DNA of 64,000 nt from CAYVHB01 sp964450865 (GCA_964450865.1 CAYVHB010000017.1:6328-70327), one strand, 5' to 3'; positions 54,411-63,309 are shown, counted from the stretch's first letter. The notes: generated by a model from the letters alone, not told the origin. Numbers and translations are program-made.

Positions 54411-54431
54411 GCTTTGCAGTTAATTAGCCAG

Positions 54432-54460
54432 TTGCGTTGAAAGGGTGGGTAGTATATAAT
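54432..54460 (+). promoter_or_regulatory. promoter of the yicC-remA-gmk-rpoZ-glyQS cluster
   Basis: TTGCGT (54432-54437), 17-bp spacer, perfect TATAAT (54455-54460). It lies 90 bases before yicC. Confidence 0.65.
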
Positions 54461-54474
54461 CAGGACACTCTTGG

Positions 54475-54538
54475 CCAGCACCGCCCCTGCGGCGGACATT
54501 CGATCACCAGCACCGCCCCTGCGGCGGACATTCGATCA
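54475..54538. repeat. perfect 32-bp tandem repeat in the yicC leader
   Basis: Bases 54475-54506 are repeated exactly at 54507-54538. Each unit contains a GC-rich CCGC-N4-GCGG stem, so the leader can form two identical small hairpins just before the ribosome site. Confidence 0.9.
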
Positions 54539-54550
54539 GAGGTATCAGCC

Positions 54551-55438
54551 ATGGCTCACAGCATGACCGGTTTTGGCCGCGGTGAAGCGATCCAGGGAGA
54601 TCAGCGCCTGACCGTCGAGATCAAATCGGTTAACAATCGTTATTGTGATATATCAATCCGCCAGCCGCGGGTTCTGGCCGCCCTGGAGTCCCGGGTCCGC
54701 GAAGCCATTACCCAGCAGCTTGCCCGCGGCAAGATTGATGTCTATATCAGCTTTGAAGATAACAGCCAGAATGCCTATCGCGTCCATTGTGACCTCGGCC
54801 TGGCCAAGGCCTATGCCGTTGCCTTGCGGGAAATTGCCCGGGCCATTGATGCGCCGGATTCCCTGAATGCGGCTACGATCGGCCGTTTTAACGACGTCAT
54901 GCGGGTGGAGTCGGCGCAGGTTGAACCGGAGACTGTCTGGTCGCTGCTGCAGACCGCCCTGAGCCAGGCCCTGGAGCAGATTGTCAGCATGCGGCGGCAG
55001 GAAGGACTGAAGCTGAGCCAGGATATCCTGGAAAAAGCGGCGGTCATCCGTGCGCTGCGCAGCCAGGTCCTGGTCCGGGCTCCCCTGGTACCGGCCGAGT
55101 ACAGCCTGCGCCTGCGCCAGCGTATCGATGAATTGCTTGGCGAACAGGCCCGCCAGATTTTTGATGAACAGCGCCTGGCCGCCGAGGTTGCCCTCTACGC
55201 AGATAAATGTGCCATCGACGAGGAACTGGTCCGCCTGGCCAGTCACCTGCAGCAGCTGGAGCAGATTCTGGCTGAGGATGGGCCGATCGGCAAGAAGCTC
55301 GACTTTCTCCTGCAGGAATTCAACCGGGAAATCAACACCATCGGTTCCAAGGCCAATGATCTGGTCCTGGTCCAGCATGTGGTCCAGATGAAAAGCGAGC
55401 TCGAAAAAATCCGTGAACAGACCCAGAACATTGAGTGA
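54551..55438 (+). CDS. yicC: YicC family endoribonuclease-like protein
   Basis: A 295-residue YicC/YloC family protein. The N-terminus AHSMTGFGRGEA and VEIKSVNNRYCDISIR, and the C-terminal DUF1732 segment GKKLDFLLQEFNREINTIGS, are diagnostic. Family members are metal-dependent endoribonucleases implicated in RNA turnover. ATG 54551 is chosen because AGAGG lies 8 bases upstream and family proteins start here. It heads the conserved remA-gmk-rpoZ cluster. Confidence 0.94.
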   Translation: MAHSMTGFGRGEAIQGDQRLTVEIKSVNNRYCDISIRQPRVLAALESRVREAITQQLARGKIDVYISFEDNSQNAYRVHCDLGLAKAYAVALREIARAIDAPDSLNAATIGRFNDVMRVESAQVEPETVWSLLQTALSQALEQIVSMRRQEGLKLSQDILEKAAVIRALRSQVLVRAPLVPAEYSLRLRQRIDELLGEQARQIFDEQRLAAEVALYADKCAIDEELVRLASHLQQLEQILAEDGPIGKKLDFLLQEFNREINTIGSKANDLVLVQHVVQMKSELEKIREQTQNIE

Positions 55439-55469
55439 ATTGAGTGAAAGGATCAGCAACGGATTGCAA

Positions 55470-55817
55470 ATGGAGCAGGCAACATTTTTACCGATTGGTT
55501 TTGGCAACCTGGTAGCCGTCAGCCGGATCATTGCGATAGTCAGCCCGGACAGTTCACCGGTCAAACGCCTGATCCAGGAAGCGCGCGACCGGACGACACT
55601 CATCGATGCCACCTCGGGCCGTAAAACCCGCGCTGTCCTGGTGATGGACAGTGATCATCTGGTTCTGTCCGCCTTGACGGTTGATGAACTGGAGAAGGTC
55701 CTGCAGACTGAAGGTCCGGACAGATGGCCCGCCGGCCAGGCCGGGCCTGCGCCAGTTCCATCTGCCGAAACCAGGCCACTGCCCGAAACCGCTTCTGCCA
55801 ACGGAGGTATAACATGA
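55470..55817 (+). CDS. remA: RemA family extracellular matrix regulator (DUF370) with C-terminal extension
   Basis: A 115-residue DNA-binding regulator. The first 80 residues match RemA closely: IGFGNLVAVSRIIAIVSPD, SSPVKRLIQEARDR, LIDATSGRKTRAVLVMDSDH and VLSAL. Ordinary RemA is about 85-90 residues; here a Pro/Ala-rich tail of about 35 residues follows. The stop overlaps gmk by 4 bases. ATG 55470 is used; the in-frame TTG 55464 has a better-placed AAAGGA. In Bacillus RemA forms rings that activate biofilm genes. Confidence 0.88.
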   Translation: MEQATFLPIGFGNLVAVSRIIAIVSPDSSPVKRLIQEARDRTTLIDATSGRKTRAVLVMDSDHLVLSALTVDELEKVLQTEGPDRWPAGQAGPAPVPSAETRPLPETASANGGIT

Positions 55818-56434
55818 ATGATCTGCCCAGCCGGCGCGGCCTGCTGATATGTGTGTCCGGACCGTCGGGAGTCGGTAAAGGTTCGGTCATCCAGGAAATC
55901 CGCCGTCGCCAGCCACAGATTGCCCACTCTGTTTCTGTCACCACCCGGCCACCGCGGCCAGGAGAAGTGGAAGGCGTCCATTATTATTTCCGCAGCCAGG
56001 CCGAGTTCAAAGCCATGATCAGCAACGGCGAAATTCTGGAATACGACGGCTATTGTGACAATTATTATGGAACACCGCGCGAACCACTGGAACGCCTGCT
56101 GGCTGCCGGCCGCGATGTACTGATGGATATTACTGTGCCTGGCTCTCTGGCTGTAATGGCTGCCTTGCCGGAAACCATTTCACTTTTCCTGATGCCACCG
56201 TCCTGGTCCGAGTTGCGCCATCGCCTCGAAAATCGTGGCACGGAGTGCTCGGCGATTGTCGAGCGGCGCCTTGGCCAGGCCAGGGAAGAGATTGCCCTGG
56301 CCAGCCACTTTCAGTATCTTGTGATCAATGACCAGCTGCCCCTGGCAGCTGACCGGATCCTGGCGATTGCCGCTGCCGAGCATTGCCGCTATTTTCGCCA
56401 CCCGGGGATTGAGAATGAGATCCTGATGAACTGA
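55814..56434 (+). CDS. gmk: guanylate kinase
   Basis: A 206-residue nucleotide kinase converting GMP to GDP with ATP. The P-loop is GPSGVGKGSV; the GMP-binding part has SVTTRPPRPGEVEGVHYYF and DGYCDNYYGTPRE. ATG 55814 forms an ATGA overlap with remA and follows GGAGG. It sits upstream of rpoZ as in many bacteria. Confidence 0.96.
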   Translation: MNDLPSRRGLLICVSGPSGVGKGSVIQEIRRRQPQIAHSVSVTTRPPRPGEVEGVHYYFRSQAEFKAMISNGEILEYDGYCDNYYGTPREPLERLLAAGRDVLMDITVPGSLAVMAALPETISLFLMPPSWSELRHRLENRGTECSAIVERRLGQAREEIALASHFQYLVINDQLPLAADRILAIAAAEHCRYFRHPGIENEILMN

Positions 56435-56568
56435 AAACACCCGGTATACCTTCCCGTTCTATCTGCAGCACCGGCCACGGCCCTGGCTGCACATGATTGA
56501 GAACACTGTATGCTGACCGGTCGGATCGCAGATGCGACTGGAGCACGATTATAGGAGGAACACTGAAC

Positions 56569-57009
56569 ATGCTGGTTAAGCCCCCCATTGAGAAATTGCT
56601 GCCGAAAGCTGACAACCGGTACACACTGGCAATCCTGGTCGCCAAACGGGCCCGCCAACTGGTTGACGGCGCCATGCCGCTCATGGAATGCGACTCTCCC
56701 AATCTGGTGACGCTGGCCTGTGAAGAGCTGGCTTCCAACCGGATCAGCTGTGTACATGGCCTGGTCGAGCCGACGATCCCCAAGCGGCCAGATTATGAAA
56801 ACGCCCGTCAGATCGGACGGGCCGCGACCGGTCAGAACAGCGCGGCTGAAGCCATAAAAGAAGAATTTGATCAGATTGGGGCTATGGGATTTGGCGAAGA
56901 CCAGGATGAACAGGATGCCCGGGTGGTTGCCGACAATTTGCGGCGCTCGATCGAATCCGAAACCCAGGATGATATTGATTTGCCGGCTGAGCCGGAGACG
57001 GAGGAATAA
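56569..57009 (+). CDS. rpoZ: RNA polymerase omega subunit with long acidic C-terminal extension
   Basis: The first 70 residues match omega: PPIEKLLPKADNRYTLAILV, then AKRARQLVDGA and NLVTLACEELASNRI. Omega helps fold and place the beta-prime subunit. The 146-residue product is about twice the usual firmicute length; residues 75-146 are acidic and hydrophilic, probably disordered. ATG 56569 follows AGGAGGA by 8-9 bases; an upstream in-frame start at 56497 is rejected. Confidence 0.9.
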   Translation: MLVKPPIEKLLPKADNRYTLAILVAKRARQLVDGAMPLMECDSPNLVTLACEELASNRISCVHGLVEPTIPKRPDYENARQIGRAATGQNSAAEAIKEEFDQIGAMGFGEDQDEQDARVVADNLRRSIESETQDDIDLPAEPETEE

Positions 57010-57014
57010 GCTGC

Positions 57015-58403
57015 ATGCTGACAGAAAAAACCATGGATAAAATTGTCGCCCTGGCCAAAAATCGCGGTTTTGTCTACCCCGGTTCCGAGATTTACGGTGG
57101 CCTGGCCAATTCGTGGGACTATGGTCCGCTGGGTGTGCAGCTTAAAAATAACGTGAAGGCTGCCTGGTGGCAGAAATTTGTTCAGGAAAATCCTTACAAT
57201 GTCGGTGTTGACTGTGCCATCCTGATGAATCCCCAGGCCTGGGTGGCCTCCGGCCATGTGGGCGGCTTCAGTGATCCGCTGATTGACTGCAAGCAGTGCA
57301 AATCGCGCCATCGGGCTGACAAGCTGATTGAGGACTATAACCGGGCCAATGCCCTGGATCTGGCCGTTGACGGCTGGGCCAATGATCGTCTCGTTGCCTA
57401 TATCCGCGAACACCAGATCGCCTGTCCGGACTGCGGCGGCCATGATTTCACCGATGTGCGCAAGTTCAATCTGATGTTCAAAACCTTTCAGGGTGTGACG
57501 GAGGATACTCAGGCGGAATTATACCTGCGTCCGGAAACGGCCCAGGGTATTTTCGTCAATTTCAAGAACGTCCAGCGCTCGACGCGCCGCAAGATACCCT
57601 TTGGTGTCTGCCAGATCGGCAAGGCCTTCCGCAATGAGATCACCCCGGGCAACTTTACGTTCCGGACCAGGGAATTTGAGCAGATGGAGCTTGAATTCTT
57701 CTGTGAGCCCGGCACTGACCTGGAATGGTTTGCCTACTGGCGCAATTTCTGCTATCAATGGCTGATTGACCTTGGCCTTAAAACTGACGAGCTGCGCACG
57801 CGTGACCATTCACCGGAAGAACTGGCCTTCTACTCCAAGGCGACCACTGACTTTGAATTCCTCTTCCCCTTTGGCTGGGGCGAACTGTGGGGGATTGCCG
57901 ACCGGACCGACTATGACCTCAAGCAGCACATAACCCATGCCCGGGAGGATCTGTCCTATTTTGATCCGGCGACCAATCAGAAATATGTTCCCTTTGTCAT
58001 CGAGCCGTCACTGGGCGCGGACCGGGTGGCCCTGGCATTCCTCTGTTCCGCCTACGATGAAGAAGAGATCGCCCCTGGCGATGTCCGGACTGTCCTGCGT
58101 TTTGCCCCCTGTCTGGCGCCGATCAAGATTGCGGTCCTGCCGCTTTCGGCCAAGCTCAGCGAGGCGGCTGTCCCGCTGTATCATGCGCTGAGCAAACGCT
58201 TCATGTGCGAATTTGACGATCGTCAGTCGATCGGCAAGCGCTACCGCCGCCAGGATGAAATCGGTACCCCCTACTGCGTGACGTTTGACTTTGAATCTCT
58301 GCAGGATCAATGCGTCACAATCCGGGAACGGGACAGCATGCAGCAGGTCCGCGTTCCGATTACTGGTCTGGAAACCTGGTTTGCCGACAAATTCACTATC
58401 TGA
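57015..58403 (+). CDS. glyQS: glycyl-tRNA synthetase (alpha2 type)
   Basis: A 462-residue class II synthetase of the homodimeric archaeal/Bacillota type, charging tRNA-Gly. Motif 1 region is NSWDYGPLGVQLKNNVK, motif 2 RNEITPGNFTFRTREF and motif 3 EPSLGADRVALAF; the anticodon-binding domain is at the C-terminus (about 365-460). It contains a CKQC and CPDC pair (about 95-140) that could form the zinc-like insertion. It starts 5 bases after rpoZ, so it is probably in the same transcript. Confidence 0.96.
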   Translation: MLTEKTMDKIVALAKNRGFVYPGSEIYGGLANSWDYGPLGVQLKNNVKAAWWQKFVQENPYNVGVDCAILMNPQAWVASGHVGGFSDPLIDCKQCKSRHRADKLIEDYNRANALDLAVDGWANDRLVAYIREHQIACPDCGGHDFTDVRKFNLMFKTFQGVTEDTQAELYLRPETAQGIFVNFKNVQRSTRRKIPFGVCQIGKAFRNEITPGNFTFRTREFEQMELEFFCEPGTDLEWFAYWRNFCYQWLIDLGLKTDELRTRDHSPEELAFYSKATTDFEFLFPFGWGELWGIADRTDYDLKQHITHAREDLSYFDPATNQKYVPFVIEPSLGADRVALAFLCSAYDEEEIAPGDVRTVLRFAPCLAPIKIAVLPLSAKLSEAAVPLYHALSKRFMCEFDDRQSIGKRYRRQDEIGTPYCVTFDFESLQDQCVTIRERDSMQQVRVPITGLETWFADKFTI

Positions 58404-58726
58404 ATGACACCAGGCGGCTTGGGCAGTATCGTCATTACGGACTCTGAGAAGTCCTTCGCAAAACGCCGTTGCCGCTGTCCGATAAATTCTCAGATCAAAG
58501 TCAATAACAGACGCCAGGCGTTGCCTCGCAAAACCGCATACATCCGATAATTGAAAAGTGTTTCCATGATGATGGATGAGACAGGCCCGGTTTCGACCGG
58601 GCCTGTCTGCCTGATGGGCCGGGCCGGTTTCAGTTGGATTGTTTGATTTTTACTTTGATATTTTCCGGACTGGTTTATTTTTTATGCTCAGATTTTATTG
58701 CGGATCAACAAATTTTGTCAGGATAA
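58404..58726. repeat. intergenic region with a degenerate ~70-bp repeat
   Basis: TCGCAAAAC at 58456 recurs at 58526 (offset 70), and TCCGATAA at 58478 recurs at 58543. No gene is visible. The region also holds the hairpin at 58580. Confidence 0.5.
58580..58607 (+). terminator. 12-bp perfect hairpin with TTCG tetraloop
   Basis: GACAGGCCCGGT (58580-58591), loop TTCG, ACCGGGCCTGTC (58596-58607). It is extremely stable but followed by TGCCTG, not a T-run. It probably ends or stabilises the glyQS transcript. Confidence 0.55.
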
Positions 58727-58755
58727 TTGAGCAACAGTTATGACGATGCTATAAT
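58727..58755 (+). promoter_or_regulatory. promoter of ppdK
   Basis: TTGAGC (58727-58732), 17-bp spacer and TGC-TATAAT (-10 at 58750-58755): near-consensus with an extended -10. Confidence 0.78.
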
Positions 58756-58851
58756 ACTCGCAGTTGGCAATTCATATGTATCTGCTGACTGGCCCATTGA
58801 ACCAGAAGGTGACCCGCCCAGGGGTTAACCATATTGAAGGAGGACGTCCAG

Positions 58852-61491
58852 ATGACCAAGTATGTCTACATGTTTGCTGAAGGGAACGCCAAAATGCGTA
58901 ACCTGTTAGGCGGCAAAGGTGCTAACCTTGCGGAAATGACCGGTCTTGGCCTGCCAGTACCGCGTGGTTTTACAATCACGACTGAAGCCTGTACCCGCTA
59001 CTATGAAGACGGCGAAAAAATAGCCCCCGAGATCGAAGCCGAGATCTTTGAGACCCTCGCCAAGACCGAGACCATGATCGGTAAGAAATTCGGTGATCCG
59101 GTCGACCCTTATCTCGTATCTGTTCGTTCCGGTTCCCGCGCCTCCATGCCGGGCATGATGGACACCATCCTCAACCTTGGCCTCAACGATGAAGTTGTCG
59201 AGGGCCTGGCTGACCTGACCGGTAATCCCCGCTTTGCCTATGACAGCTATCGGCGTTTTATTGCCATGTTCGGCGATGTCGTCATGGATGTCAGCAAGTC
59301 CAAGTTTGAACATGAACTCGATGCGGTCAAGGAGTCCGTCGGCGCCAGGCTTGACACCGACCTCGACGCCGAAGCCATGAAGGAAGTTGTCCTGCGTTTC
59401 AAGACCCTGTACCGCGATATCAAAGGCGTTGACTTCCCGCAGGATCCGAAGGTCCAGCTGCTTGAAGCCGTCAAGGCCGTTTTCCGTTCGTGGAATAATG
59501 AGCGTGCTATTGTCTATCGCCGGATGAATGATATCCCGAGCAACTGGGGCACTGCTGTCAATGTTCAGGAAATGGTTTACGGCAATATGGGCAATACTTC
59601 GGGCACTGGCGTGGCGTTTACCCGCAACCCGTCCACCGGTGAGAACCGACTTTACGGTGAATTCCTGATGAACGCCCAGGGCGAAGACGTCGTCGCCGGT
59701 ATCCGGACGCCCCAGACGATCGACCAGTTGCGTGAAGTCATGCCCGATGTCTACGAGCAGTTCTGCCAGATCGCCAATACCCTGGAAATTCATTATAAAG
59801 ATATGCAGGATATGGAGTTTACCATCGAGCGTGGCAAGCTCTTCATGTTGCAGACCCGCAATGGCAAGCGCACGGCTGCCGCTGCCCTGAAAGTTGCTGT
59901 CGATCTTGTTGAAGAAGGCATGATCAGCAAGCAGGAAGCCTTGCTGAAAATTGATCCGAAGCAGCTCGACGCCCTGCTCCACCCGACGTTTGAACCCGCT
60001 GCCCTGAAAGCTGCCAGGGAAATCACCCGCGGTCTGCCTGCCTCGCCAGGTGCCGCCTGTGGCCAGGTCTATTTCGACGCTGATGATGCCGCGCAGGCCA
60101 ATGCCCGCGGTGAAAAGGTCATCCTGGTCCGCCTGGAGACCTCACCGGAAGACATCCAGGGTATGGACGCCTCCCAGGGTATCCTGACCGGCCGTGGCGG
60201 CATGACCTCCCACGCGGCAGTTGTGGCCCGCGGCATGGGCAAATGCTGCGTTTCCGGCTGCTCCGAGCTGTCGATTCGTGAAAATGAAAAATATTTCCTG
60301 ACCAAGGACGGCAGCCGCTTCAATGAAGGAGACTGGCTGTCGCTCGATGGCTCAACCGGCAAGGTTTACCAGGGCGCGATCAAGACTCAGGAAGCCAGCC
60401 TGTCCGGCGACTTTGCCACGATTATGGAGTGGGCCGACGAAGTCCGCCAGCTCAAGATCCGCACCAATGCCGACACCGCCCGTGACGCCCGTATGGCTGT
60501 GCAGCTGGGGGCTGAAGGCATCGGCCTGTGCCGCACTGAGCACATGTTCTTCGAACCGGACCGGATTTTTGCCTTCCGCCAGATGATCGTCGCCAAGGAC
60601 GAGACATCGCGCCGCGCCGCTCTGGAGAAAATCCTGCCGATGCAGCGTGCCGATTTCGTCAGCCTGTTCAAGATCATGAAGGGCAAGCCCGTGACCATCC
60701 GCCTGCTTGACCCGCCGCTGCATGAATTCCTGCCGCAGAGCGCCGATGAAATTGCCGAACTGGCCGATGCGCTGGGCATGAGCGCCGAAAGCCTCACCGA
60801 CCTGATCCGTGACCTGCACGAGCTTAATCCGATGATGGGCCATCGCGGCTGCCGCCTGGCGGTTACCTATCCTGAAATCGCCGAGATCCAGACCCGGGCG
60901 ATCATCGAGGCCGCTCTCGAAGTCAACAACGAAGGCATGAATGTCACGCCGGAAATCATGGTGCCGCTGATCTGCGACCTGACTGAATTCAAGTATGTCA
61001 AGAATATCATTGTCCGGACCGCTGACCTGGTTATTGCCGAGGCTGGCGCTGATCTGAAATATCAGGTCGGTACGATGATTGAGATCCCGCGGGCTGCCCT
61101 GACAGCGGATGATATTGCCAAGGAAGCGGAGTTCTTCAGCTTTGGTACCAATGACCTGACCCAGATGACCTATGGCCTGTCCCGTGACGATGCTGGCAAG
61201 ATCCTGGATGCTTATTATAAGGTCAAGATCTTCGAGAGTGACCCGACTGCCCGGCTGGATACGGTTGGTGTCGGCAAGCTGATGAAGATTGCCTCTGAAG
61301 GGGGCCGGGCAACCCGTCCGAACATCAAGCTGGGTATCTGCGGTGAGCACGGCGGTGATCCGGCGTCGATTGCGTTCTGTCACTCGCTGGGCTTCAGTTA
61401 TGTTTCCTGTTCGCCGTTCCGTGTGCCGATCGCCCGTCTGGCTGCGGCTCAGGCTGCAATCTCTGATCCTGAGAATCTGGGCCAGAAGTAA
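58852..61491 (+). CDS. ppdK: pyruvate, phosphate dikinase
   Basis: An 879-residue enzyme interconverting PEP + AMP + PPi and pyruvate + ATP + Pi. The N-terminal ATP-grasp domain begins YMFAEGNAKMRNLLGGKGANLAEM; the swivelling His domain has the phospho-His in GRGGMTSHAAVVARGMGK; the PEP/pyruvate TIM barrel has LCRTEHMFFE, GTNDLTQMTYGLSRDD and the Cys in GICGEHGGDP. ATG 58852 is chosen because GAAGGAGG lies about 8 bases upstream. With pyk also present, the cell can run PPi-dependent glycolysis or reform PEP. Confidence 0.97.
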   Translation: MTKYVYMFAEGNAKMRNLLGGKGANLAEMTGLGLPVPRGFTITTEACTRYYEDGEKIAPEIEAEIFETLAKTETMIGKKFGDPVDPYLVSVRSGSRASMPGMMDTILNLGLNDEVVEGLADLTGNPRFAYDSYRRFIAMFGDVVMDVSKSKFEHELDAVKESVGARLDTDLDAEAMKEVVLRFKTLYRDIKGVDFPQDPKVQLLEAVKAVFRSWNNERAIVYRRMNDIPSNWGTAVNVQEMVYGNMGNTSGTGVAFTRNPSTGENRLYGEFLMNAQGEDVVAGIRTPQTIDQLREVMPDVYEQFCQIANTLEIHYKDMQDMEFTIERGKLFMLQTRNGKRTAAAALKVAVDLVEEGMISKQEALLKIDPKQLDALLHPTFEPAALKAAREITRGLPASPGAACGQVYFDADDAAQANARGEKVILVRLETSPEDIQGMDASQGILTGRGGMTSHAAVVARGMGKCCVSGCSELSIRENEKYFLTKDGSRFNEGDWLSLDGSTGKVYQGAIKTQEASLSGDFATIMEWADEVRQLKIRTNADTARDARMAVQLGAEGIGLCRTEHMFFEPDRIFAFRQMIVAKDETSRRAALEKILPMQRADFVSLFKIMKGKPVTIRLLDPPLHEFLPQSADEIAELADALGMSAESLTDLIRDLHELNPMMGHRGCRLAVTYPEIAEIQTRAIIEAALEVNNEGMNVTPEIMVPLICDLTEFKYVKNIIVRTADLVIAEAGADLKYQVGTMIEIPRAALTADDIAKEAEFFSFGTNDLTQMTYGLSRDDAGKILDAYYKVKIFESDPTARLDTVGVGKLMKIASEGGRATRPNIKLGICGEHGGDPASIAFCHSLGFSYVSCSPFRVPIARLAAAQAAISDPENLGQK

Positions 61492-61515
61492 TGCGTTTCG
61501 ACTGATGGCTGATAG

Positions 61516-61547
61516 CGCCGGCGAGGGTTACCTTGCCGGCGTTTTTT
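61516..61547 (+). terminator. intrinsic terminator of ppdK
   Basis: CGCCGGC (61516-61522) with GCCGGCG (61535-61541), an inner AGG/CCT stem, and six T. Confidence 0.85.
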
Positions 61548-61617
61548 GCGAGGCCGGGCTGATGGCGCTGGCCTCTGCCTGGGGTGGGTAGATGGGGCGT
61601 AGTTTGGCCTTTGTGCT

Positions 61618-61667
61618 GAAAAGAAAAGCAGGTGGTTCCAGGTCTGGGCCTGGCATGCACCTGCTTT
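61618..61667 (-). terminator. terminator of the AraC-type gene (minus strand)
   Basis: AAAGCAGGTG (61625-61634) with CACCTGCTTT (61658-61667) and an inner CCAGG/CCTGG stem. On the minus strand it is followed by TCTTTTC, a U-rich tail. Confidence 0.6.
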
Positions 61668-61755
61668 GTTTGTTGGTGATGGTGTTGGTTATATGCGCTA
61701 GGTTGGTGGAAGTCGTGGGTATGTTTGGGATGTTGGCAATCTTTATGATTGTTGT

Positions 61756-62586
61756 TTATTTGAGGTAGAGTTTGCGGAAGTCGCCGGGGGTGATTTTTTC
61801 GACGCGTTTGAAGATGTAGCAGAAGTAGCTGACGTCTTCGAAGCCGTTGAGGTGGGCGATGTCGCGGATGGCCAGGTTTGGTTGGGCGAGGAGGAATTCC
61901 TTGCTTTTTTTGATGCGAACCAGATTGATGTATTCGAAGATACGGGTATTCATGATTTTGCGGAACAGGGTGCAGAGGTGCTGCGGGGTTACTCCCAGCA
62001 GGTCAGAGAGTTTTTTGAGGGTGATGGATTCAGCGTAGTGTTCGTCGATATAGTCAAGAACAGGTGTCAGGCGATTGTAACGGCTGGAAAGGCTGTTCGC
62101 GGTGGTTGCCGAGATGTTTTTCAGTAACTGGGTGAGGAACAGATAGGTCAGGGCTGATACGTCATAAGCACGCAGGGCATTCTGGGTCTGTTCGGTTTCC
62201 AGTATTTCTTTCAGCCGTATATGCAGGTTTTCCGGATCGGAGATAAAGAAGATTCCCGTTTGTTCAATGGCTGCTGTTTGCTTGAAAAAATTCTCCACAC
62301 CGCTGCCGGATAGACCGATCCAGTCGACAAGCCATTCATTGCCGTCAGCGAAGTACTCGTGAGCCTCGCTGGGCAGCAGCAGCATGCCCTGGTCTTTTGT
62401 GATGTGATATTCAACGCCGTTTACCACCAGGCGGCCGGTGCCGCTGCGGCTCTGGATCCACAAGTAGCACGGATATCCCTGCGGACGGATAATGTGCTCC
62501 TGAACATAATCAATACCGACACCAAATACATAAAAAGGCAGACGCTGTTCATTCTGGGTTGAAATCGGGAACACAGTATTCTTCAT
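61756..62586 (-). CDS. AraC family transcriptional regulator
   Basis: A 276-residue regulator with an N-terminal cupin-like sensing domain (about 1-150) and a C-terminal AraC double helix-turn-helix (about 175-275). Typical features are ITLKKLSDLLGVTPQHLCTLF and IRDIAHLNGFEDVSYFCYIFK, ending GDFRKLYLK. ATG 62586 has GGGGTG about 8 bases upstream. Base composition is lower in GC than its neighbours, and no metabolic operon is adjacent, so it may be a relatively recent arrival; the target is unknown. Confidence 0.88.
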   Translation of the reverse strand: MKNTVFPISTQNEQRLPFYVFGVGIDYVQEHIIRPQGYPCYLWIQSRSGTGRLVVNGVEYHITKDQGMLLLPSEAHEYFADGNEWLVDWIGLSGSGVENFFKQTAAIEQTGIFFISDPENLHIRLKEILETEQTQNALRAYDVSALTYLFLTQLLKNISATTANSLSSRYNRLTPVLDYIDEHYAESITLKKLSDLLGVTPQHLCTLFRKIMNTRIFEYINLVRIKKSKEFLLAQPNLAIRDIAHLNGFEDVSYFCYIFKRVEKITPGDFRKLYLK

Positions 62587-63183
62587 AGTCAGCACCCCAT
62601 ATAATCAAATAAAGTTACATGAATTTATTTTCCGGTGATTTTGATCATAAATTACTCTGTATATATTCTTAAACGATCGTGATAATTTGTCAATATGATT
62701 GATCTGATATTTAAACAAAAATATCAAAAACAGAGTGAATTATGACTTTGATATCAGATGATTCATAATAAGGATTATATGGAATTTGTGCCAGGTTATT
62801 TCATTTTATTTGAAAATTGCCATGGACTGATGCTGTAGCCAGATTAATGATGTGGAATCAAAAACATATGAACAACAGATAATTCTGGAATTGTGTAACA
62901 TGATGATAAAATCGACGATATGATTTACGCGATACGATGACTGAATGTGCAACAGGCAATCGTCTGGTGTTTATAACTGTTTTTCAATTGGATGAGACCG
63001 AGGTGTTCCCCATGGATGAAAGCGAGGTGCTCATCGCTGATTGTTTGCTGGCCCGATTTTCAGCAGGTGCTGGTCGCCGCTGCTTTGTTAATGAGCCGAG
63101 GTTGGTCAATTGTTCAACAATATGGAACATCGCAGATTGTTTAGGAAATTTGGAAAATCAAAGAATATTGGGGGAAATGCTTG
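62587..63183. other. AT-rich spacer before the rRNA operon
   Basis: About 600 bases with low GC. No supported gene; the longest frame (62937-63335) overlaps the rRNA promoters and has no ribosome site. It probably contains the promoter of the divergent AraC gene and upstream activating sequence for the rRNA promoters. Confidence 0.45.
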
Positions 63184-63211
63184 TTGACAAAGCCGGGGTG
63201 GATACGATAAT
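63184..63211 (+). promoter_or_regulatory. rRNA operon promoter P1
   Basis: Perfect TTGACA (63184-63189), 16-bp spacer, GATAAT (63206-63211). Confidence 0.65.
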
Positions 63212-63309
63212 ATCTGAAACCGTTGCAGCGGATAGTTGCGGCGGCCATCTCCTCAATAGAGCCTTGGCGGCGCCCCCGAAGCCAGTCAATGAGAAGCTGA
63301 AAAAGGGTG

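Noticed and set aside
54475..54538. CRISPR repeats of 32 bp
   Set aside because: Only two adjacent copies with no spacer.
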